NCBI RefSeq assembly: GCF_005818865.1
Contig: NZ_VBRY01000001.1
Span: 1 to 64,000 of the forward strand
Length of the DNA stretch: 64,000 nucleotides
Reading direction: 5' to 3'
DNA from: Mariprofundus erugo
GTDB taxonomy: Bacteria > Pseudomonadota > Zetaproteobacteria > Mariprofundales > Mariprofundaceae
The notes beneath the pieces were generated by a model. The model saw nothing but the letters and a program-made list of their open reading frames with translations. It ran no database searches and was not told the DNA's origin. Below are positions 41,955 to 51,114 of the stretch, piece by piece (position 1 is the first letter of the stretch; every line of letters starts with the position of its first letter). Made by a program: the position numbers and the translations under genes.

Positions 41955-43202
41955 TTACTGGCCGGAACTGTTTTGCGTGCCAATGCTTACCTGATTTCGT
42001 CCATTGCGTTTGGAGCGATAGAGCGCTTCGTCTGCCAGCTTGAATGTGGCGGCATGGCTTGTTCCCGGCTGGTGGGCTGCAATGCCGATGCTGATTGTGA
42101 CGGAGATGTCGCCGAGGCGGGTGTGAAAAGGTTTGATATGCACGGCCTGACGCAGTGATTCGGCCAGTCGGGCACTTGTTTCGATGTTGGTGCCCGGAAA
42201 AATAATACAGAACTCCTCACCGCCGACGCGGGCCACAAGGTCGGTGCTGCGGATGCTCTCTTTTAGCAGTGCAGCCAGTTGTTGTAACACCTCGTCACCG
42301 ACATCGTGGCCATAGGTATCATTGATCTTTTTAAAGAAGTCGATGTCAGTAATCAGAAAACAGAACTCATTGCTGCCCAGTGTATTAAGAAACTCGGCCA
42401 GCTGGCGTCTGTTGCCAAGGCCTGTCAGCGGGTCATTGCGTGCCTCCGATTCGGCCTGTGCCAGTTTGTTCGACATTTCAGATATCTTTTCCAGATTGGT
42501 CTGGATCGTGCTTTGCAGCCGCTCACTGGCGCTTGCCAGTTTTGCACCGGCCTGGACGATGCCCATGCGGGCGTCCTGTAGCAGCTTGCGTGCTTGCTCC
42601 ACGTTGTCAGGCAGCTCCTGATCAAGCAGGAGTTTCACCTGCTTGAGTTCGGGGGAGTCTTCGCCTGCTTCCTGAAGCAGCGATGAGATGGCATCAAGAG
42701 ACGGGTTCAGAGCTTCGATCAGTTGTTGTAGCTCATTTCTGAGCTCCGCATCATGTTTGATGTGGGTTTGCAGGCTGCGGGCAAGGTGGCGGGCCTTGTC
42801 GTGAATGGAGCCCTCAACGGTCGGGGCGCCGATTAGCCGGCAGCCCTGGTCAAGCAGTCGGCAGGCCGATGGGACATGCTGCAGGGCATCAAGAAGCAGG
42901 CTTTGTCGCTGTTCAACATGGGTCTGGACGGGTTGGCGGGCAGATGGCGGAATTTCTCCGTTGGCGCCCGGGCGGAGCAGGGCGCCATGCTCCGCATCCA
43001 GCAGGCGGGCGGTAAGCTGGCTGAGCCAGAGATAAGTGGCTGCGGGGACCGATGGTTCTCGCTGCATCGATTCGAGATCGGCAATCATCCGTCGTGTGGT
43101 GGCACGCAGTGCAGGGTCATCGGGCATGGCGGCGATGACAATCGGACGAATTTTGTCCATATCCTCCAGTAGTTGCTGAAGTATTTCCCGTTGACTGCTC
43201 AT
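41955..43202 (-). CDS. diguanylate cyclase with helical N-terminal region
   Basis: The 415-residue soluble protein has about 250 residues of predicted helices and coiled coil and then an active GGDEF domain: GGEEF at 327-331 and the inhibitory I-site RSTD at 318-321. It should synthesise c-di-GMP with product feedback. No membrane helix or known sensor domain is seen, so input probably comes through the helical part. It faces the PDE/PilZ operon across the terminator and is followed upstream by a small gene of unknown function, six bases away. Confidence 0.9.
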   Translation of the reverse strand: MSSQREILQQLLEDMDKIRPIVIAAMPDDPALRATTRRMIADLESMQREPSVPAATYLWLSQLTARLLDAEHGALLRPGANGEIPPSARQPVQTHVEQRQSLLLDALQHVPSACRLLDQGCRLIGAPTVEGSIHDKARHLARSLQTHIKHDAELRNELQQLIEALNPSLDAISSLLQEAGEDSPELKQVKLLLDQELPDNVEQARKLLQDARMGIVQAGAKLASASERLQSTIQTNLEKISEMSNKLAQAESEARNDPLTGLGNRRQLAEFLNTLGSNEFCFLITDIDFFKKINDTYGHDVGDEVLQQLAALLKESIRSTDLVARVGGEEFCIIFPGTNIETSARLAESLRQAVHIKPFHTRLGDISVTISIGIAAHQPGTSHAATFKLADEALYRSKRNGRNQVSIGTQNSSGQ

Positions 43203-43208
43203 GACGGG

Positions 43209-43589
43209 TTACCCTTGCAAGGAGCGGATACGTTGAGCCTCGACGGCCAGCAGTGTTTCTGCCTGGCTCAGGGCTTTGCTGTCGGCACCCGGCGGCAGCT
43301 GTTGATGCAGCCGGCTGCGAAGTTGTTCAATGTCATCAAGCAGCTGTTGGGAGGGGGCATCACCTGACTCCAGATGCTGCATGGCCCGATCCAGCAGGGA
43401 GACGCTTTCCTGCAGTGTTTTCCATGCGAACTCCGCCTCCTGTCGCTCTTCCCTGGCCGGTTCATCGGTCACAGGGCGAACATCATTCACCTCTGCCTCG
43501 AACAGACTCTGGAATACGCCGTCAGTGCGGCCGGATGAAACCTTTCGTGTCTGCTTACCTGTGATCGGCAAATTGTTCTGTATTTTCAT
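43209..43589 (-). CDS. hypothetical protein upstream of a diguanylate cyclase
   Basis: The ATG at 43589 (MKIQNNLP) gives 126 residues; a TTG at 43622 would add 11. It is a soluble, Gln/Glu-rich helical protein with likely coiled-coil segments (SLLDRAMQHLESG, QQLLDDIEQLRSRL). It lies six bases before the cyclase gene and is probably cotranscribed, so it may regulate the cyclase or be a flagellar helper. I do not recognise it. The 257 bases upstream contain no supported gene. Confidence 0.7.
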   Translation of the reverse strand: MKIQNNLPITGKQTRKVSSGRTDGVFQSLFEAEVNDVRPVTDEPAREERQEAEFAWKTLQESVSLLDRAMQHLESGDAPSQQLLDDIEQLRSRLHQQLPPGADSKALSQAETLLAVEAQRIRSLQG

Positions 43590-43846
43590 ATGCTCTGTCC
43601 CTGGCCATGGTCTGTTACGCAAGGCAGCTGAATGATGTGCAGGCTGATTTGCTTGTCCGGATTTTTGGCAGCAAGAAAGAGGCCATTACGAAGCTGGAGT
43701 GATGATGGCTGGCGGTGCTGTAGCGCGGTGAAAGGGCTCTCTGGCGATTTATGCCTGCTGGTGAATTTTTGTTGACGCAGAGTGGGTGGTTCATTGAGGT
43801 TGACGGGGTATGCGGGCGCCAGGGTGCCTGTGAATAAGGAGGGGGT

Positions 43847-44083
43847 ATGATGTCATCGGAAGAGCTGGCAACGGTTATGGGCTATTCAGCCAAATGGTAT
43901 CAGGATACCGGCGATGTGCTGGTGGAGTTGAGCCTGCTTAACGGCAAGCGCAAGTCTCTTGGGCGTATGGATGCAGGGCAGGCTGCTGTGTTGCTGGCCA
44001 TGCTGGGACGGAACGGCAAGAAGCTGGTTACCTACAAGGACGATCAGTACATGCAGGTCAGTGAGTATTACAAGTTCAGGTGA
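43847..44083 (+). CDS. small hypothetical protein
   Basis: The 78-residue product follows a strong ribosome site (AAGGAGGGGGT). It has no signal peptide or cysteine and a mixed alpha/beta character, with aromatic residues at the end (YMQVSEYYKF). Good codon usage and the ribosome site support a real gene. The function is unknown. It is flanked by a divergent cyclase unit and the convergent bolA gene. Confidence 0.65.
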   Translation: MMSSEELATVMGYSAKWYQDTGDVLVELSLLNGKRKSLGRMDAGQAAVLLAMLGRNGKKLVTYKDDQYMQVSEYYKFR

Positions 44084-44119
44084 TTGCAGGCTGAGCCTTC
44101 TGCCGGGGTGGGGAGCAGC

Positions 44120-44395
44120 TTACTGCTGCGTATAGGGGAGTACCTCGATAGAGAGGGCGTGTATGGCGTGCGGGAATAGCGGAGCCAGTGCCTGATGGAT
44201 CAGGCGGTGGCTTTGTATGCGTGACTTGCCGGCAAATATTGCCGCGCAGATGTGCACAGTAAAATGGCCTCCGCCATGCGCTCTGGCTCCGGCATGACCG
44301 GCATGGCGGGCTGAATCATCCTCGATAGAGAGTGCCGCCGGCGCAAATGCTTCCGTTAGCAGCGCGTGGATATGCTGGCTTGTGTTGATGCTCAC
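44120..44395 (-). CDS. BolA-family protein
   Basis: The 91-residue protein has the BolA/IbaG fold pattern with a His-rich loop (AGARAHGGGHFTVHIC) and the SRIQSHRLIHQAL helix. BolA proteins pair with monothiol glutaredoxins to ligate [2Fe-2S] clusters. It overlaps the yhbY stop by four bases and so is translationally coupled to it. Confidence 0.9.
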   Translation of the reverse strand: MSINTSQHIHALLTEAFAPAALSIEDDSARHAGHAGARAHGGGHFTVHICAAIFAGKSRIQSHRLIHQALAPLFPHAIHALSIEVLPYTQQ

Positions 44396-44670
44396 GCCTC
44401 TTCTTTTTTCGGGCGATACAGGATCATGATTTTACCGATGTAGTCGACCTCTTCTGCCTGGCACTGACTTGCAAGTGCATGTCCGCTTTCCTTGCGTTGC
44501 TCTTTTTCATCCATGGCAATGTGAACCTTGATCAGCTCATGAATGTTCAGGGCCAGATCTGTCTCCAGCACGAGGTTTTCCGTGATACCCTTTTGCCCGA
44601 TGCGAATGACCGGCTTCAGGTGGTGGGCGCGAGCTTTCAGCTCCTTGCGATCTTTGCTGCTAATGGCCAT
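44392..44670 (-). CDS. yhbY: CRM-domain RNA-binding protein YhbY
   Basis: From the ATG at 44670 (GGAGGATAAT upstream) the product has 92 residues and is a single CRM domain with the GxxG-type loop (IRIGQKGITENLV). YhbY binds pre-50S ribosomal particles. A longer frame to 44721 has no ribosome site. It is transcribed divergently from the Rossmann-GGDEF gene. Confidence 0.94.
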   Translation of the reverse strand: MAISSKDRKELKARAHHLKPVIRIGQKGITENLVLETDLALNIHELIKVHIAMDEKEQRKESGHALASQCQAEEVDYIGKIMILYRPKKEEA

Positions 44671-44772
44671 ATTATCCTCCGGAGCCGAATGATAGCATTG
44701 CTTGGCATAATTGGTATGCAATTTGCATGCATCTGCCGTATCGGTATCGGGAGGATCAGGGATGGGGGCGAG

Positions 44773-45666
44773 ATGAATACGTTAAGGGAGGATCCGCATC
44801 GGGCAGTGATTCTGGGTGCCGGCCGCGGCGGCACAGCCATTCTGGAAATGTTGATGGAAGAACATCTGGTCAGCGTGGTTGGTATTGTTGACATCGATCC
44901 GGGGGCGCCTGGTTTGGCTCTTGCCAGACAGTATGATATTCCTGTCTTTCATAATGCTGAAGAGGCGATGCATGCCTGCGCTCCCTGCGTAGCCTTTAAT
45001 ATGACCCATAATGAGATGCTGGAGTCGGTTGCATCCGAAATTCTTGGTGCCGGTGGTGTGATCGGAGGGATGGAGGCCAAGCTGATTTGGCGCATTATCT
45101 CCAATATGAAAGAGGCCAAGGCCGAGCTGCATTTTCAGGCCAGTCACGATGCCCTGACCGGGCTTTATAACCGGCGTCATATGATGGAACAGTTGCATCA
45201 GGGGGTGTCACAGGCTTTACGGTACTGCCACAGCTATGCGGTTGTGATGCTGGATCTGGATCACTTCAAACGGGTGAATGATGAGTTTGGCCATGCTGCC
45301 GGAGATGTGGTGTTGTCAGCCATGGCGTCAATATTGCGTGAGAGTGTGCGGGATGCGGATATCGCCGGGCGCTGGGGTGGCGAAGAGTTTCTCGTGCTGC
45401 TTCCCCATACAGATCTTGATGGCGCCAGAAGGGCTGCCGAACAGTGGTTGAAACGGCTTGCGATGACCGCGCTCTCCGTGGGTGATGATCGATATCTTCA
45501 TGTCAGCTTCTCTGCCGGTGTGGCTACGATTGAACCTGCCGATATCAAGGATGCAGGTAACGATGCGGTGAAGTCGATGGTTGAACATTTGTTACATATT
45601 GCAGATAAGCGATTGTACCGGGCCAAGGAGCAGGGGCGAAATCGTGTCATCGCCGGTGATGGTTGA
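44773..45666 (+). CDS. diguanylate cyclase with N-terminal Rossmann domain
   Basis: The 297-residue protein starts with a dinucleotide-binding Rossmann unit: hydrophobic strand, GAGRGG (15-20), and an acidic strand end (IVDIDPG, about 38-44). A domain up to about 115 follows, and then a GGDEF domain with GGEEF (202-206) and the I-site RDAD (193-196). It should make c-di-GMP with activity responsive to a nucleotide such as NAD(P)H, which is inference. I start at the ATG at 44773 (GGGGGCGAG upstream); an upstream frame overlaps yhbY. Confidence 0.85.
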   Translation: MNTLREDPHRAVILGAGRGGTAILEMLMEEHLVSVVGIVDIDPGAPGLALARQYDIPVFHNAEEAMHACAPCVAFNMTHNEMLESVASEILGAGGVIGGMEAKLIWRIISNMKEAKAELHFQASHDALTGLYNRRHMMEQLHQGVSQALRYCHSYAVVMLDLDHFKRVNDEFGHAAGDVVLSAMASILRESVRDADIAGRWGGEEFLVLLPHTDLDGARRAAEQWLKRLAMTALSVGDDRYLHVSFSAGVATIEPADIKDAGNDAVKSMVEHLLHIADKRLYRAKEQGRNRVIAGDG

Positions 45667-45738
45667 GTTGCACGTCTGATCTATTCCATTTGTGTCGGTT
45701 GTATGCAGAGTTCTCGTCAACGGGCATAGCGTGAAACA

Positions 45739-47226
45739 GTGAATAAATTTGATATGGGCATGACTGAAATTGAGGACGGGGGGCAGGAGCAGCCTGCCGC
45801 TGTCCGCTTGCCATGGCGCATTCCGATTCGCTGGCGCTGGGCGATGCTTGTGGGTTTTGCGGTTGCAATTGCAGTAGTGGTTCTCTTTTTTATTATCCTT
45901 GATATCGAACGGGATGCCTGGTTGCAAAGTCAGGCTTCGCAGGCCGCACTGCAGGTCGACAGGCTCAGTGATGAGCTGAAATTGCCGCTGTTATCCGGCA
46001 GTAGTGTCGAGACAGGACTGGTCGTGCAGAAGTTCCTTGAAAAAGTGCCGGCGGTCTCCGGTGCGCTGATCAGGCATGTAAGCGGACGGGTGGACCAGTA
46101 TGGAGAGCCCGGTGCTGTTGATGGGGTATTGAAAAGTCTGATTGATACCTCGCAGGTGCAGCGCTTGCCCGGGCGGGCACTCTGGTATACCCGTTCGGTA
46201 TCCTATGCAGGCACACCGCTGGCCGTGGTTGCCGTCCGCTTTTCAAGCCAGGAGTGGGATGTCATTGCCGGCAAGTTGGTGATAAAAATCTCCATTGCTG
46301 CGGTTGTGGTGGTGCTCCTGTCGACCGTGCTGGTATTCTGGGTGGCCTCCCGTATGAGTCGCCCTATTGAACTGCTGGCCGGAGCCGCCAGAAAAGTGGC
46401 GGATGGGGATTATACGGTACGCCTGCCGGTAAGCGGTAATGATGAGATATCCGACGCGGTTTCCCAATTTAATGTGATGACACGTGAGCTGGCTCATAAG
46501 GAAGAGCTGCGCGCTGTTTTTGGTCGTTATCTGAATCCCAAGCTTGTGTCTGATGTGTTTGATGGCGGGGATGCGGTAGTTGAGAGTCACAGGCAGGAGA
46601 TTTCCGTGCTCTTTGCCGATATGGTCCATTTTACCTCATTTTCGGAATCGCATGAGACCGAAGAGGTGGTGCGGGTGCTGAATAAACATTTTGAAGTGTT
46701 TCACCGGGTGGTGGCCTATTTCGGCGGACATGTGGACAAGTATATCGGTGATGCATTGATGGGGGTGTTTAATCATCCCGTCAACGATGCGGCACATGTG
46801 CGTCATGCCGCCATGGCGGCGCTTGCTATTGATATGGCTTGCATGCGTTTGGGGGTGCGCCAAAAGAGCGGTGAGCCGATTGCTTTCAGACTGGGGCTTA
46901 ACTGCGGTCAGGCCATTGTCGGTAATATCGGTGCTGCACAGCGGCTGGAGTACACGGTCATTGGTGATGCCGTCAATGTGGCCTCACGCATGGGCGGCCT
47001 GGGAAGTGGCCGGCAGCTGTTAATGCCCAGAGAGACATTTGAACGATTGGGAGCAGGCTTTACCTTTACAGCGGTGGGGGAGTGCGAAATCAAGGGCATC
47101 AGCCGGAGGATTGAAGCGGGGGTCGTAACGGCCGAGAGTGATGCCGTGTTAAAAATGATAGCCTTTGCGGTGGATTTGGCATTTGGTTGTGATTTATCAG
47201 AGGATAGGCGCCACTCTATCGGCTAG
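45739..47226 (+). CDS. membrane-bound class III adenylate/guanylate cyclase with HAMP
   Basis: The 495-residue protein has a membrane helix (about 33-55), a periplasmic segment, a second helix (about 180-202), a HAMP domain (SRPIELLAGAARKVADGDYTV in part) and a class III cyclase domain. The metal aspartates lie in LFADMVHFTSF and DKYIGDALMG, and the purine-site lysine in HVDKYIGD and aspartate in VIGDAVN point to ATP as substrate. The start may be the GTG at 45739 or the ATG at 45754. Its TAG stop coincides with the start of repeat copy C, and the last residues look added on. Confidence 0.88.
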   Translation: MNKFDMGMTEIEDGGQEQPAAVRLPWRIPIRWRWAMLVGFAVAIAVVVLFFIILDIERDAWLQSQASQAALQVDRLSDELKLPLLSGSSVETGLVVQKFLEKVPAVSGALIRHVSGRVDQYGEPGAVDGVLKSLIDTSQVQRLPGRALWYTRSVSYAGTPLAVVAVRFSSQEWDVIAGKLVIKISIAAVVVVLLSTVLVFWVASRMSRPIELLAGAARKVADGDYTVRLPVSGNDEISDAVSQFNVMTRELAHKEELRAVFGRYLNPKLVSDVFDGGDAVVESHRQEISVLFADMVHFTSFSESHETEEVVRVLNKHFEVFHRVVAYFGGHVDKYIGDALMGVFNHPVNDAAHVRHAAMAALAIDMACMRLGVRQKSGEPIAFRLGLNCGQAIVGNIGAAQRLEYTVIGDAVNVASRMGGLGSGRQLLMPRETFERLGAGFTFTAVGECEIKGISRRIEAGVVTAESDAVLKMIAFAVDLAFGCDLSEDRRHSIG

Positions 47227-47285
47227 GGAATCGCTGATTCATCCGGCAGGATAGCCGGACTGGACGGCTTTGCTGCCGCCGGGTG
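47223..47285. repeat. MITE-like element, copy C (partial)
   Basis: The sequence GCTAGGGAATCGCTGATTCATCC matches one end of copy A (GTTAAGGAATCGCTGATTAATCC), and the adjoining hairpin with GGATAGCCGG also corresponds. Its TAG is the stop codon of the cyclase gene. The other end is degenerate or missing, so this is a remnant. Confidence 0.5.
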
Positions 47286-47325
47286 GAGAGGGGTTATCCA
47301 CAAACACGTGCGATGCAGGGGAGAT

Positions 47326-48525
47326 ATGAGACGGAGTTACGGGTCGTTACCGGTTGCCATGATGGTTGCAGTGATGTTGTCTGCCTGTGGTATGGGCGGC
47401 CATGGCACCGGGGGCGTTGGTCTGCCTAAAGGTGTCGAGAGCATTGGTCTGATCAACTCCTATACCATGATCCGTCAGGACTTTGAAAACGGACGCATCA
47501 TGCGGGCGCGCAGTCGCGCGCTTGCCATGCCTCAGGATCACCGGGATTATGATCGGGTGCAGGCCTACCTCAGGCAGACCATCGAGCCTGCCCGCAGGCG
47601 GGTGTTCACGCACTACCTCCAGATGGCCAGAAAGCTTGAGGCTGAGGGTTCATGGTCAGAGGCCATGTGGGCCTATGACCAGGCGACGGCCGTGACAGTC
47701 AAACCGGAGCTGATGGAAGCGCAGCGCGATGCCATGGAGTTGAAAATGCGCCAGCTCCGGCTGAACCGGTTGATTGAGCACAGGCGGGAGCTGGATAAGG
47801 CTCTGTTGAGTGATGCGCGTTACTATCGCCCTCCGCATGGGCTGGCTATGGATGATGAGCCATACAGTCGTCTTCATGAGCAGTATGAAGATCGCCTTGA
47901 CGAGCGTGCCTCGCTGGCTATTCGTGAGGCCAGACGTTATTTGCATAAGGGGCTGCCCGAAATTGCCTATGTCGAGATTGAGTCCTATCTCCGTTTGCAG
48001 CCGGATGCGTCCGGAGGCAAACAGTTGCGTGAAGAGATCCTCGCCGCCATGCCAGCCGGCCTTGTGATTCCGGCTCCTGGCAATCATGAGGCGCGTGTGA
48101 GCGCAGGGGGCGGCAGGCCTGCATCTGATCAGCCTGTGACTGAAGAGGAGATTCAGGCCGCGTTAAAAGCGGGGGCATTGCTCAGAGCGAAAGAGCTGGC
48201 GCATGCTTTCCGGCGTAATGGCGGGGCGAATGCGTCCCAGCTTGTGGCACAGATCGACAAGCGGATTGAGGCTAAAGCTGCTGCACTCTTCACCTCGGGC
48301 AGCAACGAGTTTCGACAGGAGCACCTCGATCGGGCGATTGCGTTCTGGCGAGAGGCGGTTGAGCTGAATCCGGATGTGGCTGAGTATGTCGAGTCACTGC
48401 GCAGGGCCCGGCAGTTGCAGGATCGCTTGCGGCTGTTGCGCGATCAGCCGGGTACGGTTGCGCGCGAGCCTGACGGTCTTGAGTCCGAAATCAGTGGTGG
48501 CGAATCAGCACCGGGAAGGAAATAG
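47326..48525 (+). CDS. TPR-containing lipoprotein
   Basis: The start is the ATG at 47326 behind GCAGGGGAGAT; a frame from 47308 adds six residues. The 399-residue product has a lipobox (MLSACG, Cys about 21) and then TPR-like helices, with a Gly/Pro-rich linker near residue 255-275 and one more clear TPR (RAIAFWREAVELNPD) toward the end. It is probably an outer-membrane lipoprotein scaffold. It runs directly into ispG, three bases apart, but no shared role is obvious. Confidence 0.75.
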   Translation: MRRSYGSLPVAMMVAVMLSACGMGGHGTGGVGLPKGVESIGLINSYTMIRQDFENGRIMRARSRALAMPQDHRDYDRVQAYLRQTIEPARRRVFTHYLQMARKLEAEGSWSEAMWAYDQATAVTVKPELMEAQRDAMELKMRQLRLNRLIEHRRELDKALLSDARYYRPPHGLAMDDEPYSRLHEQYEDRLDERASLAIREARRYLHKGLPEIAYVEIESYLRLQPDASGGKQLREEILAAMPAGLVIPAPGNHEARVSAGGGRPASDQPVTEEEIQAALKAGALLRAKELAHAFRRNGGANASQLVAQIDKRIEAKAAALFTSGSNEFRQEHLDRAIAFWREAVELNPDVAEYVESLRRARQLQDRLRLLRDQPGTVAREPDGLESEISGGESAPGRK

Positions 48526-48528
48526 TGT

Positions 48529-49626
48529 ATGCACGATAGTATTGTAATGCCGAGAAAAAATACCAGGCAGGTTCAGGTTGGCAATGTGAAAGTGGGAGGT
48601 GGTGCGCCGATTGCCGTGCAGTCGATGACCAATACGCTGACCACGGATATCGATGCAACAGTGGCCCAGATCCATCGTCTGGAGCAGGCCGGTGCGGATA
48701 TTGTGCGTGTGTCGGTGCCCGATCCTGAGTCGGCAGCGGCCATGCCCGAGATATTGGCGCAGACGAATGTGCCGATTATCGCGGATATTCACTTCAGTTA
48801 TAAAATGGCACTGGCTTCGCTGGAAGCAGGTGTACATGGCCTGCGTCTTAATCCGGGTAATATCGGCGGACGCGATCGTGTTGAGCGGGTGGTGAAGGCT
48901 GCGGCTGAGCGCGGGGTCTCGATTCGTATCGGCGTGAATGCGGGCTCGCTGGAGAAGGAGCTTAACGAGAAGTATGGTGAGCCCTGCTCGGATGCCATGG
49001 TGGAGTCAGCCATCAATCATATCCGTATTCTGGAGGATATGAATTTTCACGATATCAAGGTGTCGTTGAAGGCGAGTAATATCCCCATGACGGTGGCAGC
49101 CTATCGCAAGCTGGCGTCGATGGTGGACTACCCGCTGCACCTCGGTATCACCGAGTCCGGCAGTCGTTTCGGTGGAACGGTCAAATCCTCCATCGGTCTC
49201 GGGCTGCTGCTGGCAGATGGAATTGGCGATACGATTCGTGTGTCACTGGCCGCAGAGCCGGAGGAAGAGATCAGGGTCGGCTTTGAGATTCTCAAGTCGC
49301 TGGGCTTGCGCCATCGGGGCGTGAATCTGATTGCCTGCCCGAGTTGTGCGCGTCAGAAGTTCAATGTCATCAAGGTCGTAGCCGAACTTGAGGAGCGGCT
49401 GGCTCATATCCATGAGAACCTGGATGTGGCGGTGATCGGTTGTGTGGTGAACGGCCCTGGCGAGGCCAAAGAGGCTGATGTGGGGCTTACCGGTGGTTAT
49501 CCGGTGCACATGCTTTATCGTGATGGTGAAAAGTCTGAAAAAATAAAAAGTACGAATATGGTTGATCAGCTGGTCGAAGAGGTGGAGAAGCGGGCTGCAG
49601 CGATACGTCAACAGCAGGGAGAGTGA
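48529..49626 (+). CDS. ispG: 4-hydroxy-3-methylbut-2-en-1-yl diphosphate synthase
   Basis: IspG (GcpE) is the [4Fe-4S] enzyme of the MEP isoprenoid pathway. The 365-residue protein has the early segment [12 protein letters not shown] and the C-terminal cluster-binding cysteines in [12 protein letters not shown] and CVVNGPGEA, with the length of the short bacterial form. It lies in an apparent operon with hisS, six bases downstream, an order common in proteobacteria. Confidence 0.96.
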   Translation: MHDSIVMPRKNTRQVQVGNVKVGGGAPIAVQSMTNTLTTDIDATVAQIHRLEQAGADIVRVSVPDPESAAAMPEILAQTNVPIIADIHFSYKMALASLEAGVHGLRLNPGNIGGRDRVERVVKAAAERGVSIRIGVNAGSLEKELNEKYGEPCSDAMVESAINHIRILEDMNFHDIKVSLKASNIPMTVAAYRKLASMVDYPLHLGITESGSRFGGTVKSSIGLGLLLADGIGDTIRVSLAAEPEEEIRVGFEILKSLGLRHRGVNLIACPSCARQKFNVIKVVAELEERLAHIHENLDVAVIGCVVNGPGEAKEADVGLTGGYPVHMLYRDGEKSEKIKSTNMVDQLVEEVEKRAAAIRQQQGE

Positions 49627-49632
49627 CGGAGT

Positions 49633-50883
49633 ATGAGTGAAAAAAAGCTACAGAGTATACGTGGCATCCATGATGGTTTGCCTGCCGAGGTGGCAAGGTG
49701 GCAGCGGGTTGAGCAGGCCGCGCGCAGGGTGTTCGGTTGTTATGCCTTTTCCGAGGTGAGGATGCCGGTGCTGGAGCCGACGGAGTTGTTTGTCCGTTCA
49801 ATCGGTGAGGCGACCGATATTGTTTCCAAGGAAATGTATGCTTTTACCGACCAGGGGGGCGATCAGATTTGCCTGCGTCCGGAAGGGACGGCTGGTGCAG
49901 TGCGCGCCTGGCTGCAGGGGGGGCTGACCCGCTCAGGTACCCAGCGCTGGTATTATATCGGTCCGATGTTCCGCCGGGAGCGTCCCCAGAAGGGGCGTTT
50001 GCGCCAGTTTCAGCAGATTGGTGTCGAGATGTTTTCCGCTGCAGGTCCTATCGAGGATGCGGAAGTGCTGGCCATGGCGCATGCTTTTCTCAGTGAGCTT
50101 GGTATTCCCGGGCTGAATATCGAAATTAACTCTCTGGGCTGCGGGGCTTGTCGCCCTGGTTATCGGGAGAAGCTGACATCGTATTTGCAGCAGCGTGCAG
50201 GGAAACTGTGCGAGACCTGTAATGAGCGGATTGTCAGGAATCCTATGCGTGTACTCGACTGCAAGGTGCAAAGTTGCCAGCAGGAGCTGACCGATGCGCC
50301 GGAGATGGTTGCGCACCTGTGCGACGGCTGTGATGACCACTTTACCGGCGTGCAGAAAGGTCTTGATGCACTGGCGATTCCCTACCGGGTGAATCCGCGC
50401 ATTGTACGGGGACTTGATTATTATAACCGTACGGCATTCGAGATTGTGACCGACAAGCTGGGCTCTCAGGGGACCGTGCTGGCCGGTGGTCGTTATGATG
50501 GGTTGGTGCAGGAGCTGGGCGGACCGGCCACACCTGCGATCGGATTTGCGGCAGGCCTTGAGCGACTGGCCATGCTGCTTGATGACGTGCCGCTGGCCAC
50601 GCCCGATGTGGCGGTGGTGGTGCTTGGTGAAGAAGCCCTTGGCTATTCGCTGGCTCAGGCGGATGTGATGCGCAAGGCAGGCCTTTCCGTCGTGCACTGC
50701 GGGGGCGGCAGTGCGAAACGTCAGTTCAAGGTGGCAGATCGCGAGTTGGTTCGTTTTGTTGTCGCGGTTGGCGAGGATGAGATGCAGGCCGGTGTCGTGA
50801 CGCTCAAGGAGATGCAAAATGGTCAGCAGCAGCGGTTGCCTGTATCCGAAGTGGTGACAGTGATAAAAGGGCAGCTGCTTTAA
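49633..50883 (+). CDS. hisS: histidyl-tRNA synthetase
   Basis: The 416-residue class II synthetase shows motif 2 (MFRRERPQKGRLRQF), the histidine-specific segments (RGLDYYNRTAFEI and LAGGRYDGL) and the anticodon-binding domain at the C-terminus. It has the usual bacterial length. Confidence 0.97.
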   Translation: MSEKKLQSIRGIHDGLPAEVARWQRVEQAARRVFGCYAFSEVRMPVLEPTELFVRSIGEATDIVSKEMYAFTDQGGDQICLRPEGTAGAVRAWLQGGLTRSGTQRWYYIGPMFRRERPQKGRLRQFQQIGVEMFSAAGPIEDAEVLAMAHAFLSELGIPGLNIEINSLGCGACRPGYREKLTSYLQQRAGKLCETCNERIVRNPMRVLDCKVQSCQQELTDAPEMVAHLCDGCDDHFTGVQKGLDALAIPYRVNPRIVRGLDYYNRTAFEIVTDKLGSQGTVLAGGRYDGLVQELGGPATPAIGFAAGLERLAMLLDDVPLATPDVAVVVLGEEALGYSLAQADVMRKAGLSVVHCGGGSAKRQFKVADRELVRFVVAVGEDEMQAGVVTLKEMQNGQQQRLPVSEVVTVIKGQLL

Positions 50884-50887
50884 GCAG

Positions 50888-50924
50888 TTAGCACCGCACG
50901 GCCTTAATCTGGTCGTGCGGTGCT
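50888..50924 (+). terminator. hairpin after hisS
   Basis: A stem of eleven pairs (AGCACCGCACG with CGTGCGGTGCT) begins a few bases after the hisS stop. It has no T run, so it may be a weak or factor-assisted terminator. The 190 bases from here to rhlE hold no gene. Confidence 0.55.
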
Positions 50925-51114
50925 GCCAACGCATGGTGTTGAATGCTTGTGCTTTTGATGCAATCCAGCATAGTGCGACGCCTCCATGGAGAAGATCTTC
51001 CTTCTCCTTTGTTCTGCCGGGCCAGTCACTGATGGTCGCAGAACCGGAAATTATACAGTGCACCCACCTCTCTCAGTGAGTTAACTCGTTCGGGTGCTAT
51101 GGAAATCAAAATTA

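Noticed and set aside
43590-43846. Open minus-strand frame of about 80 codons whose TGA overlaps the ATG of the gene starting at 43589
   Set aside because: The overlap looks like coupling and the composition is passable, but the frame contains no ATG, GTG or TTG, so a gene cannot be supported.
47294-47302. Perfect DnaA box TTATCCACA
   Set aside because: It is a single box inside a short gap next to a repeat remnant, with no second box or AT-rich stretch, so no origin is claimed.
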